Shown: positions 36,036-43,717 of the stretch, piece after piece
Layout: each line of letters opens with the position of its first letter
Position numbering within the stretch: the stretch's first letter is position 1
Assembly: GCA_947460975.1 (NCBI GenBank)
Contig: CANHGO010000001.1
Location: 372,001 to 436,000, forward strand
Origin: Cytophagaceae bacterium
GTDB lineage: Bacteria; Bacteroidota; Bacteroidia; Cytophagales; Spirosomataceae
DNA: 64,000 bases
Direction of reading: 5' to 3'
The notes under the pieces: generated by a model
The model's database searches: none
Told to the model about the DNA's origin: nothing
What the model saw: the letters and a program-made list of their open reading frames with translations, nothing else
Translations under genes and position numbers: made by a program

Positions 36036-38120
36036 ATGCATAGTTTCCGCACTGAGATAGAAAACCCAATCGTTGAAAAGGACATCCTAGACTTGGCAAA
36101 AAAAATTGCTCAATTTAAGGCTGGCGAAATTCATGAGGAGAAATTTAGGAGCTTACGGTTGGCTAGAGGGGTTTATGGGCAGCGCCAACAAGGCGTTCAG
36201 ATGATCCGAATTAAGCTTCCTTATGGCAAAATTCAGTTTCACCAATGGAAACGAATCGCGGATATTTCAGATGAATACTCGACGGGAAATTTACATCTAA
36301 CGACCCGACAAGACATCCAAATTCACTTTGTCTCTTTAGACCGGACACCTGAACTTTGGGCTAAATTAGAACAAGACGATATTACGTTGCGTGAAGCCTG
36401 CGGAAATACCGTTCGTAACATTACGGCCTCCCCCACTTCTGGCATAGATCCCAAAGAACTTTTTGACGTCAGCCCACACGCTGACACCGCATTCCGATAT
36501 TTCTTGCGTAACCCTATTTGCCAAGAAATGGGACGCAAAATAAAAATATCCTTCTCAAATACGGATGAAGATACCTCTTTAGCTTATTTACACGACATGG
36601 GTTTTATCCCAAAAATCGCCAACGGGCTTAAAGGGTTTAAAGTGGTCGTCGGTGGTGGACTTGGGGCGCAACCCATGCTCGCCTATACGGCACACGAATT
36701 CTTAGCTGAGGATCATGTAATTCCATTTATAGAATCCGTACTTCGTGTTTTTGACCGTCATGGAGAACGTAATTCACGTCACAAAGCACGTATGAAATTC
36801 TTAATTCAAAAAATTGGGTTTGAAGAATTCATGAACTTAGTGCAAGCGGAAACCAAAGCGCTAAAAAATCATAGCTTTCCCATTTCGGATGCAGCAGCAT
36901 GGGAAGTAAGCGAGCCGACCCAATTGTCGGATGTGGCTATTCCTTCGACAGAGGTTTATAAAACCTGGCTGGCCACAAATACTTTCGAGCAAAAACAAAA
37001 AGGTTTTCATGGCGTTTATGTGCGTATTTTGAATGGAAATATTTCGAGTGATACGTCAAGGTCTTTAATCGACGCGCTGAAAGGCTATATCGGTGACGAT
37101 GTTCGGATTACGATCAACCAAGGATTGTTGTTGAAATTCGTGCCAACAGCCAACTTGCCTTATGTATTCCAAACGTTGGCCGCGCATGAATTAGCCGCGC
37201 CAGGAGCAAATTCCATTGCCAACATAACCGCATGTCCGGGAACAGATACGTGTAATTTGGCGATTTCGGATTCAACCAATATCACATCCAAATTAGAACA
37301 AGTGATCAATGACGAGTTCCCTGCTTTGATTCATGATAGCCAAATGAAAATTAAAATTTCGGGTTGCATGAACGCATGCGGTCAGCATAGCATGGCATCG
37401 ATCGGTTTTCATGGTTCATCGTTAAAGGCTCCTGACAAACGGGTTTTACCGGCATTGCAAGTACTTTTAGGGGGAGCAACATTAGGAAATGGAGAAGGTC
37501 GTATCGCAGACAAAGTGATTAAAGTACCTTCGAAAAGAGGTCCAGAAGTGCTGAGAATAGTTTTGAATAATTACGAAGAAAATGCAAAGGATGGGGAATA
37601 CTTCCATGAATATTATGATCGATTAGGCGAAAATCATTTTTATATGTTGATTAAACCATTGGCCGATTTATCCAATTTAGTTCAAGACGATTTTATTGAT
37701 TGGGGTGCCTCAGAAAACTTTGTCACTGAAATTGGCGTAGGAGAATGCGCCGGTGTTATGATCGATTTGGTGGCAACTCTACTTTTTGAATCGCAAGAAA
37801 AATACGAATGGACCGTTGCAGCTTTGGAGGACAAACGTTGGGCCGATGCCATATACCATGCTTATTCCGTATTTATTTCGGCTGCCAAAGCCTTGCTTTT
37901 AGATAAGAGCGTGACTGTTTCAAATCAAACAGCAGTGATCAATAAATTTGATGAAAACTTTGTGTCGAAGGGTGAATTTGCTGTGGATGCGGAAACGTTT
38001 TCTGCTTTAGTTTTACAAATAAACCAACAAGAACCGACGGAAGCATTTGCCAATCAATATGTAGCAGAGGCAGAAAGATTTTTAGCAGCTGCCACCACAT
38101 ACCGCCAAACTCAAGCATGA
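36036..38120 (+). CDS. Siroheme nitrite/sulfite reductase with C-terminal HEPN-like domain
   Basis: 694 residues. The first ~550 form a ferredoxin-type reductase: a half-domain block YGKIQFHQWKRIADISDEY, TGNLHLTTRQDIQIH, and the four [4Fe-4S]-siroheme cysteines as C-x5-C (ACPGTDTCNLA) and C-x3-C (SGCMNACGQH). The remaining ~140 residues are helical and resemble a HEPN domain (GECAGVMIDLVATLLF, WADAIYHAYSVFISAAKALLL). It reduces nitrite to ammonia or sulfite to sulfide with six electrons; sulfite is the likelier substrate in this phylum. The stop overlaps the cobA start by 4 bp, the enzyme that makes its cofactor precursor. Confidence 0.88.
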   Translation: MHSFRTEIENPIVEKDILDLAKKIAQFKAGEIHEEKFRSLRLARGVYGQRQQGVQMIRIKLPYGKIQFHQWKRIADISDEYSTGNLHLTTRQDIQIHFVSLDRTPELWAKLEQDDITLREACGNTVRNITASPTSGIDPKELFDVSPHADTAFRYFLRNPICQEMGRKIKISFSNTDEDTSLAYLHDMGFIPKIANGLKGFKVVVGGGLGAQPMLAYTAHEFLAEDHVIPFIESVLRVFDRHGERNSRHKARMKFLIQKIGFEEFMNLVQAETKALKNHSFPISDAAAWEVSEPTQLSDVAIPSTEVYKTWLATNTFEQKQKGFHGVYVRILNGNISSDTSRSLIDALKGYIGDDVRITINQGLLLKFVPTANLPYVFQTLAAHELAAPGANSIANITACPGTDTCNLAISDSTNITSKLEQVINDEFPALIHDSQMKIKISGCMNACGQHSMASIGFHGSSLKAPDKRVLPALQVLLGGATLGNGEGRIADKVIKVPSKRGPEVLRIVLNNYEENAKDGEYFHEYYDRLGENHFYMLIKPLADLSNLVQDDFIDWGASENFVTEIGVGECAGVMIDLVATLLFESQEKYEWTVAALEDKRWADAIYHAYSVFISAAKALLLDKSVTVSNQTAVINKFDENFVSKGEFAVDAETFSALVLQINQQEPTEAFANQYVAEAERFLAAATTYRQTQA

Positions 38121-38902
38121 AAAATTTAACTCATTTCAGAAAATTAGAGCCACAGCCCCGACTAAGTGTCGTGGGAGCAGGACCTGGTGATCCGGAATTG
38201 ATCACACTGAAGGCCATAAAAGCGATAGCCTCCGCGCAAGCTGTGTTATATGATGCGTTGGTTGATACTTCTTTATTGGAACATTGCTCGGCCACTTGTG
38301 AGAAAATTTTTGTAGGAAAAAAACCAGGTGAAAGTCATTCTCAGACTGCCATCAATGCATTAATTGTGGAAAAAGCGTATGCTTTAGGCCATGTAGTACG
38401 GTTAAAAGGGGGGGATCCATTTGTCTTTGGGAGAGGCCAAGAAGAAATTGAATATGCTAAAGCTTTTGGCTTGTTGACAAATTACATTCCTGGCATTAGT
38501 TCATCTTACGCCGCAGCTGGAAGTGCGGATATTCCTTTAACCGTTCGTGGGATCAATGAAAGTTTTTGGGTCATGACTGGCACTAAAACGGACGGTTCTT
38601 TAACTGAGGACTTAAAACTGGGACTTCAGTCGACCGCAACTTTAGTCATCCTGATGGGTATGAATAAATTAGGCGAAATAGCACAGCTATGTCAAACCTA
38701 TGGCAAGGGTGATATTTCTGCTGCCATCATTCAGAATGGCACTTTGGCAAATCAGCGAATAGGTATTTCAACGGCAGCTGAACTTGAAAATATGGCAAAA
38801 AAAGAAGACCTTCATAATCCAGCCATCATCGTTATTGGCGAAGTGGTTAGTCACGCCAAACCTGAATTGTGGAAAAAAATCTTAAAACAAGCTTTGTCTT
38901 AA
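38117..38902 (+). CDS. cobA: Uroporphyrinogen-III C-methyltransferase
   Basis: 261 residues. Uses SAM to methylate uroporphyrinogen III twice to precorrin-2, the first step to siroheme. Family blocks: VVGAGPGDPELITLKAIKAI, VRLKGGDPFVFGRGQEE, and PGISSSYAAAGSADIPLTVRG. It is the single-domain SUMT form without the CysG oxidase/chelatase, so another protein must finish siroheme. It is translationally coupled to the siroheme reductase. Confidence 0.93.
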   Translation: MKNLTHFRKLEPQPRLSVVGAGPGDPELITLKAIKAIASAQAVLYDALVDTSLLEHCSATCEKIFVGKKPGESHSQTAINALIVEKAYALGHVVRLKGGDPFVFGRGQEEIEYAKAFGLLTNYIPGISSSYAAAGSADIPLTVRGINESFWVMTGTKTDGSLTEDLKLGLQSTATLVILMGMNKLGEIAQLCQTYGKGDISAAIIQNGTLANQRIGISTAAELENMAKKEDLHNPAIIVIGEVVSHAKPELWKKILKQALS

Positions 38903-38948
38903 AAAAACCGTAAAGCCGCGATAATTGCGTCTAAAAAACATAAAAACC

Positions 38949-39335
38949 ATGTCACAAAGATTAAACATATCCTCAGGTTCCCCATTCGAAGACACTTTTG
39001 GCTATTGCCGCGCGGTTAAAACAGGAAATCTTCTTGAAATTTCGGGTACGGTAGCCATCATCGATGGAGAAAAGGTAAGCGCAGATGATTTATATGCACA
39101 AACTTTTAACATCATTGAGCGAATCGGTGTGGTTTTAGAGGAAGCGGGCTCATCGTTTAAAGACGTCGTTAGAACGCGTATTTTCACCACAGACATTTCT
39201 CAAAATCTAGAAATTGCAAGAGCACACGCTCATTTCTTTAAGGACATAAAACCTACCACAGGGATTTATGAAATTTCGGCTTTAATTGCACCTCAATATA
39301 AAGTGGAAATTGAATTTACCGCGTGGGTTGGGTAA
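38949..39335 (+). CDS. Rid/YjgF family protein lacking the catalytic Arg
   Basis: 128 residues, the usual Rid length, from the ATG giving MSQRLNISSGSPF. The fold blocks are clear: GNLLEISGTVA, EEAGSSFKDVVRTRIFTTDI, and YKVEIEFTAWVG. The Arg that binds the substrate carboxylate in RidA (Arg105 in E. coli, context RSCVEVARLP) is replaced: here the segment is TTGIYEISALIAP with Thr104. It is therefore probably not a standard 2-iminoacid deaminase but one of the Rid subgroups of other function. It follows cobA by 46 bp. Confidence 0.85.
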   Translation: MSQRLNISSGSPFEDTFGYCRAVKTGNLLEISGTVAIIDGEKVSADDLYAQTFNIIERIGVVLEEAGSSFKDVVRTRIFTTDISQNLEIARAHAHFFKDIKPTTGIYEISALIAPQYKVEIEFTAWVG

Positions 39336-39399
39336 ATTTTTCGTGAAATTTAATCAAGTAAAAAGAGTTAAAAAATCTGAATCTAAGACCCCCATTTCA

Positions 39400-39432
39400 A
39401 GCTTTACTAACTTTTGGAAAGTTAGTAAAGCT
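39400..39432. repeat. Intergenic palindrome, copy 2
   Basis: 15-bp perfect stem AGCTTTACTAACTTT / AAAGTTAGTAAAGCT with a TGG loop, between the convergent Rid-family and heptose-kinase genes. The arms are identical to those at 18721-18753. Confidence 0.85.
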
Positions 39433-39494
39433 ATCGTTTTCAGACCAAACAAGCGCAATAAAAACTGATATTCAAGATCGGTAAACTGATAAAA

Positions 39495-40472
39495 TTACCA
39501 TTGACCTGCTTCTTTTCTTAAAAGTGCTAAATCAATAGGAACAACGCCTAATGATTCGCAAACCAAACCTCCTCCTAAATTAGCTAAAGAGGCAATTTGT
39601 TCTGTAGAACCGCCCAAGGCTAGGACACAAGCGGCGATAGAAATGACTGTATCGCCAGCACCTGATACATCTGAAATTTGTCGAATGTGAGCCGGAATTA
39701 AATGTTGGTCATTCTCAAAATCAATATACACGCCTCGCTCTGACAAAGTCACAAATACACCGCTAAACTCTTGGGAAACTTTGAATTTCCGAACCGTTTC
39801 AGCTAAATGATCCGCATCAAAATCCGTCGGCATTAAACCTAAACCATCTCTAAGTTCGTGTAAATTAGGTTTGAACAAAGTCGCACCTTGGTAAGCAAAG
39901 AAATTCTTGCGCTTGGGATCGACTACGGTAGGAATATTATTTTCTTTGGCCATCGAAATGACGGATTGAATCAACTCTGCACTTAAAACTCCTTTGTCAT
40001 AATCTTCAAAAATAATGACATCCACGTCAGACATTGAATCTTTTATATGAGCCAATAACGCTTGTTGGCTCGACAACGAAATCGAATTTTCGGTCTCTGA
40101 ATCCACCCGAACAACTTGTTGGGACCCCGCAATAATCCTTTCCTTCACCGTCGTCATTCGACCGGGCTCAACAATCAATCCATCGGTCGATAAATTAGCA
40201 TCGAGAATTATTTTTTGCAATTCCCTTCCTGGCTCATCATCGCCAATCACCGAACAAATCACAGCGGTAGCTCCTAAACTGGCAATATTTAAAACTACGT
40301 TTCCAGCTCCGCCCAAGCGAGATTCCCGGCGAATAACATTCACGACAGGAACGGGTGCTTCGGGAGAAATCCGACTTACCTTTCCCCAGGTATACGAATC
40401 GATCATTAAGTCTCCTATAATTAAGACCTTTAATCGACTAAATCCATTAATTAATTCTGAAACCGATCGCAT
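39495..40472 (-). CDS. D-glycero-beta-D-manno-heptose-7-phosphate kinase (HldE N-domain type)
   Basis: 325 residues. PfkB/ribokinase fold: LIIGDLMIDSYTWGKVSRISPEAPVPV at the N-terminus, a glycine pair in SRLGGAGNVVLNIASLGA, and the ATP/catalytic-Asp motif DVSGAGDTVIS. It phosphorylates heptose 7-phosphate at C1 for the ADP-heptose used in lipopolysaccharide core. Only the kinase half is present; the adenylyltransferase half of HldE is not fused and must be elsewhere. It follows moaA by 3 bp on the same strand. Confidence 0.9.
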   Translation of the reverse strand: MRSVSELINGFSRLKVLIIGDLMIDSYTWGKVSRISPEAPVPVVNVIRRESRLGGAGNVVLNIASLGATAVICSVIGDDEPGRELQKIILDANLSTDGLIVEPGRMTTVKERIIAGSQQVVRVDSETENSISLSSQQALLAHIKDSMSDVDVIIFEDYDKGVLSAELIQSVISMAKENNIPTVVDPKRKNFFAYQGATLFKPNLHELRDGLGLMPTDFDADHLAETVRKFKVSQEFSGVFVTLSERGVYIDFENDQHLIPAHIRQISDVSGAGDTVISIAACVLALGGSTEQIASLANLGGGLVCESLGVVPIDLALLRKEAGQW

Positions 40473-40475
40473 ATT

Positions 40476-41471
40476 TTACCCTCCTATTGAAGTCATAGAC
40501 TCGTTAATAACTCCTTTTCTATTATTTTCTGCTTCAAAACCATCTTTTGGCCGCTCGCCAAAAATTTTGATCATAGTATTTTTCAAATCTTCATCCGAAA
40601 CTCCTAAACGTAGATATTCCTTCAAATCAAAAACACCATCATCATATAAACAGGTTTTAACTTGGCCTAAAGAGGTCACTCGAATTCGATTGCAAGAACC
40701 ACAGAAAGTCCTGCTAAATGCGGCTATAATTCCCACATCGCCCATAAAACCAGGAACATGATAATTTTTTGACGTTTCACCGTAGGCCATCGGCACTTCT
40801 TCTATCTGAGGAAATTCAGTTTTTATTTGAGAAAGGATGCGTCGATAATCCCAAAATAATTTCTCTTCCACTAATCCCGATCCATTAAATGGCATCTCCT
40901 CGATAAAACGAACTGAAACGGGATGCTTTTCCGTAAATTTGACCAAGGGCAAAATATCATTATCATTCATGCCATGCATGACAACCGCATTTATTTTTAC
41001 TTTGAAATTAGCCTCAATCATGCGCATCAAATTTTGATATACTTGGTCAAAATCATTGCGCCTGGTAATTTTGAAAAAACGCTCAGAATCCAGAGAATCC
41101 AAACTTAAATTCACGTTCTTAATCCCTAAATTTAGCAAAGAATCCAGGTGATTTTCGAGCAAAACGCCGTTGGTCGTCAGGCAAATTTCAAGGTTTTCAA
41201 TCTTGGCTAATTCCTGTAAAAAATCCATCAATCCAGGTCGAACAAAGGGCTCTCCTCCTGTAATACGAACTTTCCTAATCCCTAACTGATTTAATACATG
41301 AACAATTCGGAGCATTTCCTCCCAAGACAATAATTTCTTTTCCGGTAAATAGGTGATGCCCTCTGCCGGCATGCAATAGGTACACCTTAAATTACAACGA
41401 TCCGTAACGGCTAAACGCAAATAACTCATCTCTCGACCATGATTGTCAAAAAGAAGCGGTAAATTAGTCAT
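40476..41471 (-). CDS. moaA: GTP 3',8-cyclase (molybdenum cofactor step 1)
   Basis: 331 residues. Radical SAM enzyme that starts molybdopterin synthesis from GTP. Seen: the radical-SAM cluster CNLRCTYC, the GGEPFVRPGL motif, a second cluster CGSCNRIRVTSLGQVKTC (C-x2-C-x13-C) that binds GTP, and the C-terminal Gly-Gly needed for catalysis. The start at MTNLPLLFDNHGR is preferred; the extra 14 codons upstream are not conserved in kind. The partner moaD is divergent; moaB, moaC, moaE and moeA are not in the window. Confidence 0.95.
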   Translation of the reverse strand: MTNLPLLFDNHGREMSYLRLAVTDRCNLRCTYCMPAEGITYLPEKKLLSWEEMLRIVHVLNQLGIRKVRITGGEPFVRPGLMDFLQELAKIENLEICLTTNGVLLENHLDSLLNLGIKNVNLSLDSLDSERFFKITRRNDFDQVYQNLMRMIEANFKVKINAVVMHGMNDNDILPLVKFTEKHPVSVRFIEEMPFNGSGLVEEKLFWDYRRILSQIKTEFPQIEEVPMAYGETSKNYHVPGFMGDVGIIAAFSRTFCGSCNRIRVTSLGQVKTCLYDDGVFDLKEYLRLGVSDEDLKNTMIKIFGERPKDGFEAENNRKGVINESMTSIGG

Positions 41472-41492
41472 TAAGCTTTGTGAATTATCCAA

Positions 41493-41500
41493 TATATTTG
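41493..41500 (+). promoter_or_regulatory. -7 box for moaD
   Basis: TATATTTG, a full TAnnTTTG match, 38 bp before the moaD ATG. It sits only 10 bp from the opposing moaA -7 box, so the two promoters overlap. Confidence 0.5.
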
Positions 41501-41510
41501 TACAAGAAAA

Positions 41511-41545
41511 CAAAGGTACAAAATTGACCTCAATCGAATGCCAAA
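41511..41545 (-). promoter_or_regulatory. Promoter of moaA (TTTG-N23-TACCTTTG)
   Basis: On the minus strand, -33 TTTG (41542-41545), 23-bp spacer, -7 TACCTTTG (41511-41518). The transcript would start near 41504. The -33 box lies inside the first codons of moaD. Confidence 0.55.
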
Positions 41546-41783
41546 CTATAAAATTCTCCTCTTTGGAATTTGCCGTGATTTGCTAAATAATGAAACCATT
41601 GAGCATCAAAATGATGGTTTATTGACTTCAGGCCAATTATTGCAATCGCTCAAAAAAAGATATCCAGCATTAGAAAATTTGCCTTCCCTTAGAATTGCCG
41701 TAGATCATCATTTCCCTAAACCGGAATTTATGGTGGAAGAAACGATGGAAATTGCCTTAATTCCGCCCGTTAGTGGGGGATAA
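41538..41783 (+). CDS. moaD: Molybdopterin synthase sulfur-carrier subunit
   Basis: 81 residues of ubiquitin-like fold ending in Ser-Gly-Gly (IPPVSGG), the tail that becomes a thiocarboxylate and gives sulfur to molybdopterin. The N-terminal strand YKILLFGICRDLL and the LRIAVDHHF block agree with MoaD. ThiS is a possible alternative, but the pairing with moaA on the other strand supports MoaD. The catalytic subunit moaE is not nearby. Confidence 0.88.
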   Translation: MPNYKILLFGICRDLLNNETIEHQNDGLLTSGQLLQSLKKRYPALENLPSLRIAVDHHFPKPEFMVEETMEIALIPPVSGG

Positions 41784-41819
41784 TCGCGCCTAATTCTCTA
41801 TAGAATCACTAGATTAGTT

Positions 41820-41827
41820 TATATTTG
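41820..41827 (+). promoter_or_regulatory. -7 box of nuoL
   Basis: TATATTTG, a full TAnnTTTG match. Transcription would start near 41834, about 9 nt before the GTG of nuoL, so the mRNA would be nearly leaderless. This supports the GTG as the true start. Confidence 0.5.
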
Positions 41828-41842
41828 CAAAAAAAATAATAC

Positions 41843-43717
41843 GTGGAAATAAATTTCCAATTTATCGGCCTCCTGCTACTCCCTTGGATTTCAGCGCTTT
41901 TGGTTGGACTATTCGCCCAAAAAGCGAATAAATACATTTCCAATATTTCTATTTCGCTCTCATTCATTTTTACCGTCCTTACATGCTTTTTCATTTATAG
42001 CCTCTCGGGACAAAATTTAAAAATAGGCTTCCCGTGGATACACATGGGGCATGAAACCTATATTGCTAGCTTTTGGATCAATTCCTCAGCCAAACTCATC
42101 GCCCTGTTGGTCAGCATCGTCAGTTTATTTGTCCAAGTATTTTCCAAATCTTACATGGAGAAGGAAGCTAATTTAGGCCGTTATTATGTCTATCTACATG
42201 GCTTCGTCGGCGCCATGATTTGCCTTATTTTTGCAGACCAAATTTACCTATTTTATGGTTCTTGGGAATTGGTAGGTGCCTTTTCTTATTTATTAATTAG
42301 CTTTTGGCATCAAAAACCTGAAGCCATTCGGGCGGCCAAAAAAGCATTTTTAATTAATCGCTTCGCCGACATTGCCTTGATTTTGGGTCTAATAAGTCTC
42401 AGTGCTCATTTCCATTCAACCTATTTTTCTTCCATGGACCCCATGGCCTTTGACAATCCCCCCTTTTGGATAGGTGTATTAGTGTTCATTGGCGCGATGG
42501 GAAAATCGGCCCAATTTCCATTCATGTCTTGGTTGCCTGATGCCATGGAAGGACCGACACCCGCTTCAGCATTAATTCATGCGGCAACGATGGTAGCCGC
42601 AGGTGTATTTTTAGGCATTCGAGTATTCCCATTTTTTGGCGAATCAGTGCATATCATGATGGCCTGTGTGGGTGCTATTTCACTTGTTTCCGCAGGAATT
42701 TTGGCCATTTTCCAAAATGACATTAAAAAAATCCTTGCCTATTCTACGATATCCCAATTGGGACTGATGTGGATCGGAATGGGTTCAGACGCATCCATGT
42801 TTCACCTATGGGTACACGGAATATTTAAAGCAGGGTTATTTTTATCTGCAGGGTCTATCATTCATTTTGTCCATCATCAAAACTTAAATCACATGGGTGG
42901 TTTAAGGAAACATATGCCCATTACCTGCATCGCCTTTTTAATTTTCAGTGCCGGCTTGATGGGAATCCCATTGACCACCGGATTTTACACGAAAGAAAAT
43001 ATCGCTGGATTTTTATGGATGTCAGCTGAAAATAGCCCTTTTTCAACTTACTACTACCTACTTTTAGGTGCCTTAAGCCTGGGTATGATCTTAACTTCTT
43101 TCTATGCATCTCGACTTTTCTATTTGATATTCTTAGGGAATTCTAGAGAACAAAATCCTAGGGAAAGCGCACAAAATCACGGATTGCAAATAATCCCGAT
43201 TGCCATTTTAGCTATTTTAAGCCTTTCCGTGCTAGTGAACCTAAATCCGCTACATTTCCAGGAATCTGAATTCTTAGGCTATTTCGATTTACAGTCCTTT
43301 CAAGTGCCAGACGTTTGGCTTTGGATTACGGTGTCAACTTGGATCACAGGAATCTTGTTAACCTACTTGACGAGGCATTGGATTCCTAAAACGAATGTTC
43401 AGTTTTTATCGTTTTTCTGGCCTTCCCTATTCAAATTAATCTTTTTCAAAAGTAAAGTGGTACGCTGGATGGAAGTTGAAGTTTATGATCGGTTTGTGAA
43501 TAACCTAGCCCGAGCGCAAGTCATCATCGCGCATTTAATTGCTTGGCTTGACCACTGGATCGTTGATGGAATTCTGGTGGGTGGTATCGCAAAAGCTAGT
43601 TCTATGGCGGGCGCCGGCTTAAGTCGCTGGCAATCTGGAAAAGTTCAAAGCTATTGGATATTGGTTTTTGTTACATTTGGGCTATTTTTACTTTTTACAA
43701 TTTTACAAAGAGGATGA
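41843..43717 (+). CDS. nuoL: NADH-quinone oxidoreductase subunit L
   Basis: 624 residues with about sixteen hydrophobic helices; GTG start. Proton-pumping, Mrp-antiporter-like subunit of complex I. Seen: FYGSWELVGAFSYLLISFW (helix with the conserved Glu), GKSAQFPFMSWLPDAMEGPTPASALIHAATMV (core motif with Lys), KKILAYSTISQLGLM, and TTGFYTKENI. The long amphipathic lateral helix and final TM are present at the C-terminus. The stop overlaps the nuoM ATG by 4 bp. The other nuo genes are not in the window. Confidence 0.93.
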   Translation: MEINFQFIGLLLLPWISALLVGLFAQKANKYISNISISLSFIFTVLTCFFIYSLSGQNLKIGFPWIHMGHETYIASFWINSSAKLIALLVSIVSLFVQVFSKSYMEKEANLGRYYVYLHGFVGAMICLIFADQIYLFYGSWELVGAFSYLLISFWHQKPEAIRAAKKAFLINRFADIALILGLISLSAHFHSTYFSSMDPMAFDNPPFWIGVLVFIGAMGKSAQFPFMSWLPDAMEGPTPASALIHAATMVAAGVFLGIRVFPFFGESVHIMMACVGAISLVSAGILAIFQNDIKKILAYSTISQLGLMWIGMGSDASMFHLWVHGIFKAGLFLSAGSIIHFVHHQNLNHMGGLRKHMPITCIAFLIFSAGLMGIPLTTGFYTKENIAGFLWMSAENSPFSTYYYLLLGALSLGMILTSFYASRLFYLIFLGNSREQNPRESAQNHGLQIIPIAILAILSLSVLVNLNPLHFQESEFLGYFDLQSFQVPDVWLWITVSTWITGILLTYLTRHWIPKTNVQFLSFFWPSLFKLIFFKSKVVRWMEVEVYDRFVNNLARAQVIIAHLIAWLDHWIVDGILVGGIAKASSMAGAGLSRWQSGKVQSYWILVFVTFGLFLLFTILQRG

